Notes: generated from the letters alone by a model not told the origin. A stretch of 64,000 nucleotides of DNA from Mycolicibacterium chubuense NBB4 (GCF_000266905.1 NC_018027.1:5146001-5210000), one strand, 5' to 3'. Positions 37,022-49,281 are shown, counted from the first letter of the stretch. Made by a program: numbers and translations.

Positions 37022-37375
37022 ATGCCCAGCGATCCGCTCGCGCCGCAGGACCCACCGCCGACCTTCGACGTCCCCGCCACCCCGCCGGCGGGCAAGCCCG
37101 CGCGCCCCACATCGGCGGTCCATCGCACTCGAGCGGCTGCGCTGTGGCTGTCGCTGGCCCTCGGCTTCCTGATTCTTGTGGTGCTGCTGATCTTCATCGC
37201 GCAGAACACCGAGTCGGCGGAGTTCGCCTTCCTCGGTTGGCACTGGAGCCTGCCGCTGGGCGTGGCGATCCTGTTCGCCGCCGTGGCAGGCGGGCTGCTC
37301 ACCGTCGCGGTCGGGGCGGTCCGCATCTTCCAGCTCCGTCGCGCGGCGAAGAAGAATTTGAAAGCCGGGCTGTAG
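37022..37375 (+). CDS. LapA-domain (DUF1049) membrane protein
   Basis: Protein of 117 aa. A Pro-rich cytosolic N-terminus (35 residues) precedes two membrane helices: ALWLSLALGFLILVVLLIFI and the one after HWSLPLGVAILFAAVAGG. The IAQNTESAEFAFLGW linker between them is the LapA hallmark, and a basic RRAAKKNLK tail follows. In E. coli LapA/LapB regulate lipopolysaccharide assembly; the role in mycobacteria is unknown. Corresponds to recalled Rv3760. Confidence 0.85.
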   Translation: MPSDPLAPQDPPPTFDVPATPPAGKPARPTSAVHRTRAAALWLSLALGFLILVVLLIFIAQNTESAEFAFLGWHWSLPLGVAILFAAVAGGLLTVAVGAVRIFQLRRAAKKNLKAGL

Positions 37376-37380
37376 CGGCC

Positions 37381-38193
37381 TCACCGGATCGACACCAGCT
37401 GGTCGATCGAGTCCTTCGGCAGGTCGCCGTCCACCGTGGCCGTGACCGTCATGGTGTTCACCGTGATCGCGCCCTTGTGGTTGTCCAGCCAGGCGGTGTC
37501 GGCGGCGTCGCGTCCCGTCGCGATCCGCACCATCGACTGCCGCGGCGCCAGGCAGGTGGCGTCGACGACGCGCCACTGATCGCCGACGAACGCCTCGGCC
37601 ACCGCGTGGAAGTCCATCGGCCGGCAGCCGGGCGCATACACCGAGACGAGCCGGGCTGGGACGTCGAGCGCGCGCAGCAACGCGATCACCAGATGTGCGT
37701 AGTCGCGGCAGACTCCCTGCCCGGCCAGCAGCGTGTCGGCGGCGCCGTCGATGGGATCGCTGGATCCGGGGACGTAGCTCAGCCGGGCGCCCACCCAGGA
37801 CGACACCTTCTCCAGCAGCGTGGCCGTATCGGCGTACTCGCCGAATTCGGTCGCCGCGAAACCGAAGAACTTGTCGGCCTCGGCGTAGCGACTGGGCCGC
37901 AGGTAGGTCGACAGGTCGAGGTCGCGCACCGGTGCGGGTCGGGCCTCTCCGACGACGGAGGCCGAATAGCTCACCTTCAGGTTCCCTTGGGGGGCTTCGA
38001 GCGTGTGGATCCGGCTGCCGTGCTCGCCGACGATCTCCGTGATCTCGGTGAGCGGAATCTCCCTGCCGTTCAACGTGAATGACAGGGACTCGGTCACTTC
38101 TGCCCCGGGCTGAGGAGCCACGGCGATCTGGAACTCCAGCGTCGTGGCCGCGGTGATCTCGACCTCGAGCTCCGCGCCGACGTCACGCTTCAT
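37381..38193 (-). CDS. Transglutaminase-like cysteine peptidase-fold protein
   Basis: Protein of 270 aa. The N-terminal half is a beta-sandwich of the bacterial transglutaminase-like type. The catalytic triad is readable: Cys in GQGVCRDYAHL, His in MDFHAVAEA and Asp in WRVVDATC. Such proteins are probable proteases or amidases acting on unknown protein substrates. No signal peptide. ATG 38193 (MKRDVGAELEVEI) is preferred to GTG 38208 by pattern; neither has a strong ribosome site. Confidence 0.85.
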   Translation of the reverse strand: MKRDVGAELEVEITAATTLEFQIAVAPQPGAEVTESLSFTLNGREIPLTEITEIVGEHGSRIHTLEAPQGNLKVSYSASVVGEARPAPVRDLDLSTYLRPSRYAEADKFFGFAATEFGEYADTATLLEKVSSWVGARLSYVPGSSDPIDGAADTLLAGQGVCRDYAHLVIALLRALDVPARLVSVYAPGCRPMDFHAVAEAFVGDQWRVVDATCLAPRQSMVRIATGRDAADTAWLDNHKGAITVNTMTVTATVDGDLPKDSIDQLVSIR

Positions 38194-38251
38194 CTGCTGT
38201 TGGGGCACGCGACTCTCTACCCACTGCCGGCCGGCGGCGAAACCTGCAGGT

Positions 38252-39274
38252 TCAGGCCATGGCGGTCAGCCCGGCGGCGATCAGCGGACGCACCGCCTCG
38301 TCCACCCGGTCGGTGCCCTCGGCGACGCCTCCACCCACCCGGGCCCGGTAGGCGATGCCCGCAGCGATGATCGCCACCTTGAAGTACCCGAGTGCCATGT
38401 GGAAGTCCCAATGCGCCAGCGGTCGGCCGGTCGCCAGCGCGTAGCGCTGCGCCAGGTCGTCGACGGTCGGCATCAGCGCACACGCCCATGCCGCGTCGTC
38501 GTGCACGATGTTGAACGTCGGGTGCCGGTAGACGCACATCAGCGCCGCGTCGCTGAGCGGGTCGCCGAGCGTGGACATCTCCCAGTCCAGCACCGCGACC
38601 ACCTTCGTCGGGTCCTCGGCGTCGATGATCGTGTTGTCGATGCGGTAGTCGCCGTGCACGATCGAGGTCCGGCTCTGCGGCGGGACGGACTCGGCGAGGA
38701 TCGCGTGCAGCTTTCTGACGTCAGCGTCGCACGGGTCGTCGTCGCGCTTGACCAGCTCCCACTGCGAACCCCATCGGCGCACCTGGCGTTCGAGGTAGCC
38801 GCTGGGCTTGCCGAAATCCCCGAGTCCGACCGCCTCCGGGTCGACCGAGTGCAGGTCGGCGAGCACGGTGATCAGCGCGTCGACGCAGTCGCTGATCGTG
38901 TCCTTGTCGCCGAGGGCTTCGAGCTGATCGGTGTGGCGGATCACCCGTCCGGCCACGTACTCCACCATCTGGAACGGAGCACCGAGCACCGAGTCGTCGT
39001 TGCGCATCGTCACCGCCCGGGCGACCGGCACCGGGGTGTCGGCCAGCGCGGCCACCACCCGGTACTCACGCGCCATGTCGTGCGCCGACGGGGTCAGGCC
39101 GTGCAGCGGCGGGCGGCGCAACACCCACTTCGACGCGTCGTCGAACACCAGGAACGTCAGATTCGACCGGCCGCCGGCGACCAGCTCCGCGCGCAGTTCG
39201 CCGTTGCGCGGCACCCCGGCGTCACGCAGGTGGCGGTCCAGGGCGGCGAGGTCGAGGCCTTCGAGGTCGGTCAC
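38252..39274 (-). CDS. APH-fold phosphotransferase ('FadE36'-like)
   Basis: Protein of 340 aa with the aminoglycoside-phosphotransferase/choline-kinase fold: the nucleotide loop GGRSNLTFLVF near residue 35, the Brenner motif HGDYRIDN with the catalytic Asp, and the metal-binding VLDWEMSTLGDP. By position and sequence it matches the gene named fadE36 in M. tuberculosis, although it has no acyl-CoA dehydrogenase domain; it resembles the kinase part of human ACAD10/11, which phosphorylates 4-hydroxyacyl-CoAs. That function here is inference. Confidence 0.85.
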   Translation of the reverse strand: MTDLEGLDLAALDRHLRDAGVPRNGELRAELVAGGRSNLTFLVFDDASKWVLRRPPLHGLTPSAHDMAREYRVVAALADTPVPVARAVTMRNDDSVLGAPFQMVEYVAGRVIRHTDQLEALGDKDTISDCVDALITVLADLHSVDPEAVGLGDFGKPSGYLERQVRRWGSQWELVKRDDDPCDADVRKLHAILAESVPPQSRTSIVHGDYRIDNTIIDAEDPTKVVAVLDWEMSTLGDPLSDAALMCVYRHPTFNIVHDDAAWACALMPTVDDLAQRYALATGRPLAHWDFHMALGYFKVAIIAAGIAYRARVGGGVAEGTDRVDEAVRPLIAAGLTAMA

Positions 39275-39284
39275 GGCGTTCTGT

Positions 39285-39893
39285 CTACCATCTGCTGTTT
39301 CTCGGGAGCAGGTCCCACACGTGTTCGGTGCCGTTGACGCTGGCGACCGCCAGCCGCCCGGTGCGCGACTTGAGGACCCGGGTCACCGAGGCGTAGTCGA
39401 CATGGCACGACAGCAACCGATCGGTGCCCAAGGCTTTGTGCAGCAGCGCGTTGATCACTCCGCCGTGGCTGAACACCGCCACGGTCTCGTCGTGGCCGGT
39501 TGTGGCGACGAGATCGTCGACGCCCGCGCTGACCCGGCCCAAAAACTCGTCTTCGTCCACCCCGCTGGGCAGGTGGCCGTCGATCAGCCGCTGCAGTTCC
39601 TGCGGGTTCTCCTCGGCAATGTGCTCGATGGGGATGTAGTGCGCGAGGTCGCGGTCGTACTCCGCGAAGCGCTCGTCGATCTCGATCGGCAGACCACGTG
39701 CGTCGGCGACGGGCTGACCGGTCTCGATCGCGCGGACCTGCGGGCTGCTCACCAGCCGCGTGATCGGGAATCGGGCGAGCGCAGCGGGCAACCGGGCCGC
39801 CTGTTCGACACCTTCGGGGGACAGGCTGGGGTCGGATCCCTCGCCGGGCTCGCTTCGCAGCGGTAGCGCATGTCGGACCAGAAGCAGTTGCAC
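39285..39893 (-). CDS. Histidine phosphatase family protein
   Basis: Protein of 202 aa, phosphoglycerate-mutase-like. The phospho-accepting histidine is in LLLVRHALP (RHG-type motif RHA), Arg in SSPQVRAIET, and the second histidine in VAVFSHGGVINALL. Substrate unknown. GTG 39893 is preceded by TATGGT (39900-39905) and six bases, so it is probably leaderless. It lies 10 bp before the APH-fold gene and could be co-transcribed with it; its 5' end faces the SDR gene 18 bp away. Confidence 0.85.
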   Translation of the reverse strand: MQLLLVRHALPLRSEPGEGSDPSLSPEGVEQAARLPAALARFPITRLVSSPQVRAIETGQPVADARGLPIEIDERFAEYDRDLAHYIPIEHIAEENPQELQRLIDGHLPSGVDEDEFLGRVSAGVDDLVATTGHDETVAVFSHGGVINALLHKALGTDRLLSCHVDYASVTRVLKSRTGRLAVASVNGTEHVWDLLPRNSRW

Positions 39894-39911
39894 CGTGACA
39901 CCATAGGGCCC

Positions 39912-40673
39912 GTGCAGGGTTATGCCGACTCACTGTTCGACCTGACCGACCGGGTGGTGCTGATCACCGGAGGTAGCCGGGGCCTCGGCCGCGAGATGGC
40001 CTTCGCGGCCGCGCGCTGCGGAGCCGATGTCGTGGTCGCCAGCCGCAAGTACGACGCGTGCGTGGCCACCGCCGAGGAGATCGCGGCCGCGACCGGCCGG
40101 ACGGCGTTCCCCTACCAGGTGCACGTCGGCCGGTGGAACGAGCTCGACGGGCTGGTCGACACGGTCTACGCGAAGTTCGGCCGGGTCGACGTCCTGGTCA
40201 ACAACGCGGGGATGTCGCCGGTCTACGACAAGCAGAGCGACGTCACCGAGAAGCTGTTCGACGCGGTGATGAACCTCAACCTGAAGGGGCCGTTCCGGCT
40301 GTCGGCGTTGATCGGCGAGCGCATGGTCGCCGCGGGACGCGGGTCGATCATCAACGTGAGCACGCACGGCTCGCTGCGGCCGCATCCGTCGTTCATCCCG
40401 TACGCGGCGTCCAAGGCCGGACTGAATGCGATGACCGAGGGGCTCGCGCTGGCCTTCGGCCCGACCGTCCGGGTCAACACGCTGATGCCGGGACCGTTTC
40501 TCACCGACATCAGCAAGGCGTGGAACTTCGAGGGCGTCAGAAACCCGTTCGCGCACAGCGCTCTGCAGCGCGCGGGTGAACCGCACGAGATCGTCGGCGC
40601 CGCCTTGTTTCTCATGTCGGACGCGTCGAGCTTCACCAGCGGCTCCATCCTCCGCGCCGACGGCGGCTCCTGA
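39912..40673 (+). CDS. Short-chain dehydrogenase/reductase
   Basis: Protein of 253 aa, a classical SDR: TGGSRGLGRE cofactor motif, NNAG at mid-length, catalytic serine in INVSTHGS, and YAASKAG active site (YxxxK). GTG 39912 is chosen; an ATG at 39870 would place the start inside the divergent phosphatase gene. An SDR that acts on a hydroxyl or keto lipid or sugar; substrate unknown. Its 3' end abuts the alkylsulfatase stop (3 bp). Confidence 0.85.
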   Translation: MQGYADSLFDLTDRVVLITGGSRGLGREMAFAAARCGADVVVASRKYDACVATAEEIAAATGRTAFPYQVHVGRWNELDGLVDTVYAKFGRVDVLVNNAGMSPVYDKQSDVTEKLFDAVMNLNLKGPFRLSALIGERMVAAGRGSIINVSTHGSLRPHPSFIPYAASKAGLNAMTEGLALAFGPTVRVNTLMPGPFLTDISKAWNFEGVRNPFAHSALQRAGEPHEIVGAALFLMSDASSFTSGSILRADGGS

Positions 40674-40676
40674 CGG

Positions 40677-42551
40677 CTACGGCGTGACGATGTCGAACCC
40701 GGGGTCGGGGCGGTCGAGCACCGACACCAGCGACGTGAGCACCGCTGGGTCCCCGGAGATTTCGACGCCGGGCGAAGTGTTGTCCCCGGCGGCCAGGCCC
40801 AGCAGCCGCGCCTTGGTCGTCAGCCGGATCGTCGCCTGGGCGCTGCCTTCGTCGGCGGCCACCTTGCGATAGACCAGCACACCGTTGCGCAGGGTGAGCC
40901 GGTAGTTGGTCGCGATGTCACCGAAGGTGACATCGAGCGCGAGGTCGAGATCCCATGCGCGCGGGCCGTTCACGCTGATCGCCAGCACGTCGAACATCTG
41001 CTCGGGCGACAGCTGCGCCGCCATCGTCGTCGACGTCGTCGTCGGGGTGCCGAAGTTGCCGTCGCGAAGTTCGGTGGCTCCGGCGAGGAAGAAGTTGCGC
41101 CAGGTCGCCGTCTCGGAACCGTAGGCGAGCTGTTCGAGCGTGTCGGCGTAGAGCTGCCGTGCCGGGCCGTGATTCTCGTCGGTGAAGACAGCGTGGTCGA
41201 GCAGCGTTGCGGCCCAGCGGAAGTCACCGTCGCCGAAAGCCTGCTGCGCGAGCTCGATGACGCGGTCGATCCCGCCCATCGCGGCGACGTAGCGGGGGCC
41301 GATCGCCTCGGGCGGATGCGGCCACAGCCGGGCGGGATTGCCGTCGAACCACCCCATATAGCGCTGGTAGATCGCCTTGACGTTGTGGCTGACCGAGCCG
41401 TAGTAGCCGCGGGCATGCCAGGCCCGTTCCAGCGCCGGCGGCATCGCGAACGTCTCGGCGATCTCGATGCCGGTGAAACCCTGGTTGAGTTGGCGCAGCG
41501 TCTGGTCGTGCAGGTAGGCGTACAGATCACGTTGCAGGGAAAGGAATTCCACGATCTCGTCCGCACCCCAGGTCGGCCAGTGGTGCGACGCGAACACGAC
41601 GTCGGCGCGGTCGGCGAACGTGTCGATCGCCTCGGTGAGATAGCCTGCCCAGCCGTGCGGATCGCGCACCAGCGCGCCCCGCAAGGTCAGCAGGTTGTGC
41701 AGATTGTGGGTGGCGTTCTCGGCCATGCACAGCGCGCGGTAGCGCGGGAAGTAGAAGTGCATCTCGGCGGGCGCCTCCGTGCCGGGCGCCATCTGGAACT
41801 CGATCTCCACGCCGTCGATCGTGTGCGTCTCACCGGTTCGGCGGATGTCGACGGTCGGCACGATGATCGCGACCTCCCCCGTCGACGGGGTCTGGCCGAG
41901 CCCGCAGCCGACCTGACCCTGCGGTCCGCGCTCGAGCACCGCCCCGTACATGTAGCCGGCCCGGCGCGCCATCGCCGTTCCCGCATAGACGTTCTCCTGT
42001 ACGGCGTGCTGGGTGAAGCCCTCGGGCGCGAGCACCGCGACCCTGCCGGCGTCGACGTCGGCCTGGGTCGTCACGCCGAGCACGCCACCGAAATGGTCGA
42101 CGTGGCTGTGGGTGTAGATCACCGCGTTGACGGTTCGATTCCCGCGGTGCTCGCGGTACAACGCGAGAGCCGCCGCGGCGACCTCGGTGGAGACGAGCGG
42201 GTCGATGACGATGACGCCGGTGTCGCCCTCGACGAACGTGATGTTCGACAGATCGAATCCCCGGACCTGGTAGATGCCTTCGACCACTTCGTAGAGGCCC
42301 TGCTTGGCGGCCAGCGTCGACTGCCGCCACAGGCTGGGGTGCACCGAGGCCGGCGCGTCACCCGACAGGAAGGAGTAGACGTCGTTGTCCCAGACGACGC
42401 GGCCGTCGGCCGCGGTGATCACGCACGGCTGCAGTGCGGCGATGAAGCCCCGGTCGGCGTTGGTGAAGTCCCTGGTGTCGTCGAACGGTAACTCGCCCAG
42501 ATGCGCGCGATGAGCGGATTCGATCGTCGCGGTGGGTGGCTTGTGCTCCAT
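40677..42551 (-). CDS. Alkylsulfatase (metallo-beta-lactamase fold, SdsA type)
   Basis: Protein of 624 aa. The zinc site THSHVDHFGG and later histidines in AENATHNLHNLL and ASHHWPTWG are those of SdsA1-like alkylsulfatases. An alpha-helical dimerisation domain follows (HNVKAIYQRYMGWFDGNPA), then a C-terminal SCP-2-like lipid-binding domain. These enzymes hydrolyse alkyl sulfates such as dodecyl sulfate. ATG 42551 (MEHKPPTATI) avoids overlap with the divergent cupin gene. Corresponds by position to recalled Rv3762c. No signal peptide is seen. Confidence 0.9.
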   Translation of the reverse strand: MEHKPPTATIESAHRAHLGELPFDDTRDFTNADRGFIAALQPCVITAADGRVVWDNDVYSFLSGDAPASVHPSLWRQSTLAAKQGLYEVVEGIYQVRGFDLSNITFVEGDTGVIVIDPLVSTEVAAAALALYREHRGNRTVNAVIYTHSHVDHFGGVLGVTTQADVDAGRVAVLAPEGFTQHAVQENVYAGTAMARRAGYMYGAVLERGPQGQVGCGLGQTPSTGEVAIIVPTVDIRRTGETHTIDGVEIEFQMAPGTEAPAEMHFYFPRYRALCMAENATHNLHNLLTLRGALVRDPHGWAGYLTEAIDTFADRADVVFASHHWPTWGADEIVEFLSLQRDLYAYLHDQTLRQLNQGFTGIEIAETFAMPPALERAWHARGYYGSVSHNVKAIYQRYMGWFDGNPARLWPHPPEAIGPRYVAAMGGIDRVIELAQQAFGDGDFRWAATLLDHAVFTDENHGPARQLYADTLEQLAYGSETATWRNFFLAGATELRDGNFGTPTTTSTTMAAQLSPEQMFDVLAISVNGPRAWDLDLALDVTFGDIATNYRLTLRNGVLVYRKVAADEGSAQATIRLTTKARLLGLAAGDNTSPGVEISGDPAVLTSLVSVLDRPDPGFDIVTP

Positions 42552-42600
42552 TCCGCTGAGACTGCCACGACGGAACGCTCCGCGGTGGTTGACTGGCGCG

Positions 42601-43152
42601 ATGGATGTCCGCCGAATAGTCACGGGTCACGATGAGTCCGGGAAGTCCGTGTTCGTCAGCGACGAACACGTCGCTCCACGGAAGCCGGTCCTGCTGCCCG
42701 GGTCGGAGTTCACGCTGCTGTGGGGCGGCGACGAGACGCCGCACTTCCCCGACGACGGGTCGATGCCGAACTGGCACACCTACTTCCCGCCGATCGGCGG
42801 GTTCCGGTTCTCGATGTTCACCTTGCCGCCGGGCACGGCCGAAGCCAGGACCGACGACCTCAGCACCGAGGAAGCGATCGCCGACGGGGAGCAGAAGCTG
42901 CCGGGCCTGCTCGGCTACATGGAACTCGACGATCCCGGCATGCACACCACCGACACCATCGACTTCGAGGTGGTGCTCGAGGGCACGGTCATCCTCGAAC
43001 TCGACGACGGTGCGGAGGTGACGCTGCGACCCGGAGACACTGTGGTGCAGAACGGGACTCGGCACCGGTGGCGCAACGAAGGGGACACCCCGGCCCGGCT
43101 CGCGCTCTTCGTGTGCGGAGCGCAGCACGACAAGGTCACTCGGCCTGGCTGA
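42601..43152 (+). CDS. Cupin-domain protein
   Basis: Protein of 183 aa. The C-terminal half is a cupin barrel: HTTDTIDFEVVLEGTVILELDDG, then LRPGDTVVQNGTRHRWRN. The first motif lacks one of the usual metal-binding histidines (DFEVVLEG), so metal binding is uncertain. It may be a small oxygenase, isomerase or ligand-binding protein. Divergent from the alkylsulfatase; the last 17 bases overlap the convergent YjbR gene. Confidence 0.78.
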   Translation: MDVRRIVTGHDESGKSVFVSDEHVAPRKPVLLPGSEFTLLWGGDETPHFPDDGSMPNWHTYFPPIGGFRFSMFTLPPGTAEARTDDLSTEEAIADGEQKLPGLLGYMELDDPGMHTTDTIDFEVVLEGTVILELDDGAEVTLRPGDTVVQNGTRHRWRNEGDTPARLALFVCGAQHDKVTRPG

Positions 43153-43621
43153 GCCACTGCTGCGCACGACGTTTCGAGGCGCGCGACAGCCACGCGTCCT
43201 GGATCAGCTCTCGCAGTTCGTCGACCCCGACTTCGTCCAGCCGGCTCTCGCGCACCAGCACCGACGGGTGCCCGTCGAAGTGCGGGGTGGTGAAGAACGG
43301 CGAATCCGGGTCCTGGGTCAGCGCCAGCTTGTCCTCTTCGGACTCCACCCAGATCACGATGACGTCGGCGTAACGCTCGCCGGTGTCCGGGTCGAACGCA
43401 TCGGGCCGCGGCGTCCGGAAGAACACGAACGACTTTCCGCCCACCTGATAGATCGGGTTGCCCGCCTTCGGCCCCTCGATGCGTGTCACGTGCGGCATGC
43501 CGGCGGCGATGTCGTGGACGTCGTCGCCGGAGGCGGGCCGACCAGAAGACCCCGAGGCGGGCCGACCAGAAGACCCGGAGGCGGGCCGACCAGAAGACCC
43601 CGAGGCGGGCCGCTCAGCCAT
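43136..43621 (-). CDS. MmcQ/YjbR-family protein with repeat-encoded N-terminal tail
   Basis: Protein of 161 aa. The N-terminal 32 residues are GRPASGSS repeats encoded by a 24-bp tandem DNA repeat. The rest is a MmcQ/YjbR domain (VTRIEGPKAGNPIYQVGGKSFVFF ... SVLVRESRLDEVGVDELRELIQDAWLSRASKR), a fold linked to DNA binding but without proven function. ATG 43621 overlaps the 3' end of the phosphoesterase gene by 8 bp. An in-frame start after the repeats cannot be excluded. Confidence 0.75.
   Translation of the reverse strand: MAERPASGSSGRPASGSSGRPASGSSGRPASGDDVHDIAAGMPHVTRIEGPKAGNPIYQVGGKSFVFFRTPRPDAFDPDTGERYADVIVIWVESEEDKLALTQDPDSPFFTTPHFDGHPSVLVRESRLDEVGVDELRELIQDAWLSRASKRRAQQWLSQAE
43530..43612. 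repeat. 24-bp tandem repeat (VNTR candidate)
   Basis: Three full units starting at 43530, 43554 and 43578 and a partial one at 43602 differ at a single base. The unit is GAGGCGGGCCGACCAGAAGA followed by four C/G bases. It stays in frame (8 codons), so copy number can vary without breaking the YjbR gene. Confidence 0.85.
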
Positions 43622-44117
43622 GGCGCTCCAGGCGGTGCAGTTCGACGTCGAGAAGCTCGCCCTCCTGAACCCTCGCCGTCATGAAGGTGCAGTGGGGCTG
43701 ACGCCGGCGGTCGGTCGGTGAGCCCGGATTGAGCAGTCGCAGGCCGGTTTTCGCGGTGGTGTCCCAGGGGATGTGGCTGTGGCCGAACACCAGCACGTCG
43801 GTCTGCGGATACGCCTGGGCCATCCGCGCTTCGCGGCCCGTCGACGCGCCCGTCTCGTGCACCACGGTGAAACGCAGCCCGTCGAGTACCACGTCGGCGC
43901 GCTCGGGCAGACGCCCGCGCAACTCCGGCCCGTCGTTGTTGCCCCAGCACGCCACCAGCCGTTGCGACCGCCGTTCCAACGCGTCGAGCAACCCCGGTTC
44001 GACCCAGTCTCCGGCGTGGAAGACCACGTCCGCGGTGTCGACCGCATCCCAGACGGTGGCGGGCAGATCACGCGCCCGTTTCGGGACGTGCGTGTCGGCG
44101 ATCAGCAGAAGGCGCAC
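43614..44117 (-). CDS. Metallophosphoesterase (YfcE/MJ0936 type)
   Basis: Protein of 167 aa with the calcineurin-like metal motifs in order: IADTH, HAGDW, GNND, VVHE and VFGHSH. Small stand-alone phosphodiesterase of unknown substrate. GTG 44117 is preceded by TAGGGT (44124-44129) and six bases, so it is probably leaderless. The 3' end overlaps the YjbR gene by 8 bp, which suggests one transcription unit. Confidence 0.88.
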   Translation of the reverse strand: MRLLLIADTHVPKRARDLPATVWDAVDTADVVFHAGDWVEPGLLDALERRSQRLVACWGNNDGPELRGRLPERADVVLDGLRFTVVHETGASTGREARMAQAYPQTDVLVFGHSHIPWDTTAKTGLRLLNPGSPTDRRRQPHCTFMTARVQEGELLDVELHRLERHG

Positions 44118-44222
44118 CTCTCCACCCTAGGACGTCCGTGCCGCCGAAATTGGTGCGCAGGACCCCCGCGAAGGGCGAATAGGCTGCCATGTCGAGGCTT
44201 TCTGTCGACGAGGTGGGGTGAG

Positions 44223-44654
44223 ATGGGGCGTTCGGTCGACGTCGTGGTGTCGGAGTTGCACACAGCCGCAGCGCGCCTGCGCGACGCCGGACAGCGGCTG
44301 CAGGACGGACTGACGGGCGTGGATCTCGAGACGCGGGAGCTGCTGGGCTCGGGGTGGAAGGGCGATGCCGCCTCGGCGTACGGACCGGCGTGGGATCAGT
44401 GGCACACCGGGGCAGGTCAGGTGATTCGTGGTGTGCAGATCATGTCGGACCTGTTGACCATCGCGGGCAAGGAGTACGCGAAGACCGACCGGCAGGCGGG
44501 CGAGGTGCTCGACGCCACGATGCAGGGCACGGGCACCGCATCTGGGCTGGCGCAGCAGATGGACCTCGGATCGGCCTCCCGGGTCGGTCCGACGGCAGCA
44601 CCGGCGCCCGGCGGCGCTGACGGCAGTGACGAGCCCCCGGCCCGGAGACGATGA
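44223..44654 (+). CDS. WXG100/ESX-type protein with C-terminal extension
   Basis: Protein of 143 aa. The helix-turn-helix hairpin has Trp45-Lys-Gly47 at the turn (GSGWKGDAA), and a YxxxD type VII secretion signal follows the second helix (Tyr85 to Asp89, in KEYAKTDRQ). About 50 residues of Ala/Gly/Pro-rich tail follow. GGTGGGGTGAG precedes ATG 44223. The stop overlaps the next gene (ATGA), as in esx pairs. No ESX core component is in the window, so it depends on a secretion machine elsewhere. Confidence 0.85.
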   Translation: MGRSVDVVVSELHTAAARLRDAGQRLQDGLTGVDLETRELLGSGWKGDAASAYGPAWDQWHTGAGQVIRGVQIMSDLLTIAGKEYAKTDRQAGEVLDATMQGTGTASGLAQQMDLGSASRVGPTAAPAPGGADGSDEPPARRR

Positions 44655-44941
44655 CCGTGCTGGTGGTGGATTTCGGCCGGTTGCGTTCGGCGATCACCCA
44701 CATGGAGGAGTTCGGGAATCACGTCACCGAGTGTCTGGAAGACATCGAACAGACGATGGCCGCTCTCCGCGAGTCGTGGCATGGTGACGGCTCGGACGCG
44801 CAGGCGCAGGCGCAGCGACGGTGGGCGGACGGCACCGAGCAGATGAAGGAGGCGCTGTCGGCATTGCAGAAGATCGCCGACGGTGCTCGCGCGAACTACT
44901 CCGACGCGGTGAGCAAGAACGCTCAGATGTGGCAGGCCTGA
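44651..44941 (+). CDS. WXG100/ESX-type protein, partner of previous
   Basis: Protein of 96 aa, the classical WXG100 length. Trp43-His-Gly45 lies at the helical turn (ESWHGDGS). It lacks a YxxxD motif after the second helix, so it would rely on the partner for export, as seen in EsxA/EsxB-type heterodimers. The start overlaps the upstream stop and the effector gene follows 33 bp later. Confidence 0.85.
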   Translation: MTVLVVDFGRLRSAITHMEEFGNHVTECLEDIEQTMAALRESWHGDGSDAQAQAQRRWADGTEQMKEALSALQKIADGARANYSDAVSKNAQMWQA

Positions 44942-44974
44942 CCGTGCGGTGGAGTGCCGGCGCTCAGGAGACCC

Positions 44975-48440
<3,466 letters not shown>

Positions 48441-48465
48441 CTACCTCAGCGACTCCTCAGGAAAC

Positions 48466-49272
48466 GTGTCGGTGATTCGTCGCACCCGGAAGCCGTCGGA
48501 CCGAGAAGATCGGCTGGTGTCGGCATCGAAGTGGGAGCTGCTCACCTGTGCGCGCCGGGGCCACATCACGTACGCGCCCGACGACGAGGCCCTCGCCGGG
48601 CGGCTGAGCGGAACCACCGGAGTGGGCGAGGTCTGGCGCTGTCTGCGTTGCGGATCGTTCGTCGTCGGCGCTCCGCACGGCCACGGCCCGGCCGACCACG
48701 CTCCCCTGGTGCTTCGCGGCCGCGCGCTGCGTCAGGCGATCATCGTGCGGGTGCTCGCCGTGGAGCGCTGGTTTCGCGCGGTGCTGATCGGCCTGGCTGC
48801 CTGGGCGGTGTGGAAGTTCCGCGGCGCCCAGGGCTCGATCCAGGCCACCGTCGATCACGACCTGCCGCTGCTGCGCGCCTCCGGAATCAAGGTCGACCAG
48901 ATGACGGCGGTCCACGAGTTGGAGAAGGCGTTGGCCGCCCGACCGTCGACGCTGACGTTGATCTTCTTCCTGCTTGCGGCGTACGCGCTGCTGGAATTCG
49001 TCGAAGGGCTGGGGTTGTGGTTGCTGGCCCGCTGGGGCGAGTATTTCGCGGTGGTGGCGACATCGGTCTTCCTGCCGTGGGAGATCTACGACCTGGCCGT
49101 CAAGGGCGTCACCTTCACCCGGCTGGGCGCTCTCGTCATCAACGTGGCGGCGGTGGCCTACCTGCTGATCTCCAAACGCCTGTTCGGACTGCGCGGCGGC
49201 CGCAAAGCCTACGACGAAGAGCGGCGCGGTGAGCAGCTGCTCGACGTCGAACGAGCCGCCATGAGCGCCTGA
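48466..49272 (+). CDS. DUF2127-type membrane protein
   Basis: Protein of 268 aa. A cytosolic N-terminus carries a CLRC pair (WRCLRCGSFVV) and a CARRGH segment that could bind a metal. About four membrane helices follow (AVLIGLAAWAVWKF; LTLIFFLLAAYALLEFVEGLGLWLL; EYFAVVATSVFLPWEIYDL; LGALVINVAAVAYLLI). The helix pattern with LLEFVEGLGLWLLARWGEYF is that of DUF2127. Function unknown. GTG 48466 is the longest start; a GTG two codons later is equally possible. A second membrane-protein gene follows 9 bp after the stop. Confidence 0.7.
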   Translation: MSVIRRTRKPSDREDRLVSASKWELLTCARRGHITYAPDDEALAGRLSGTTGVGEVWRCLRCGSFVVGAPHGHGPADHAPLVLRGRALRQAIIVRVLAVERWFRAVLIGLAAWAVWKFRGAQGSIQATVDHDLPLLRASGIKVDQMTAVHELEKALAARPSTLTLIFFLLAAYALLEFVEGLGLWLLARWGEYFAVVATSVFLPWEIYDLAVKGVTFTRLGALVINVAAVAYLLISKRLFGLRGGRKAYDEERRGEQLLDVERAAMSA

Positions 49273-49281
49273 CCCGGTGGC

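Noticed and set aside
43530..43612. Tandem repeat considered as a CRISPR array
   Set aside because: Units are contiguous with no spacers and lie in a coding frame; no cas genes are present.
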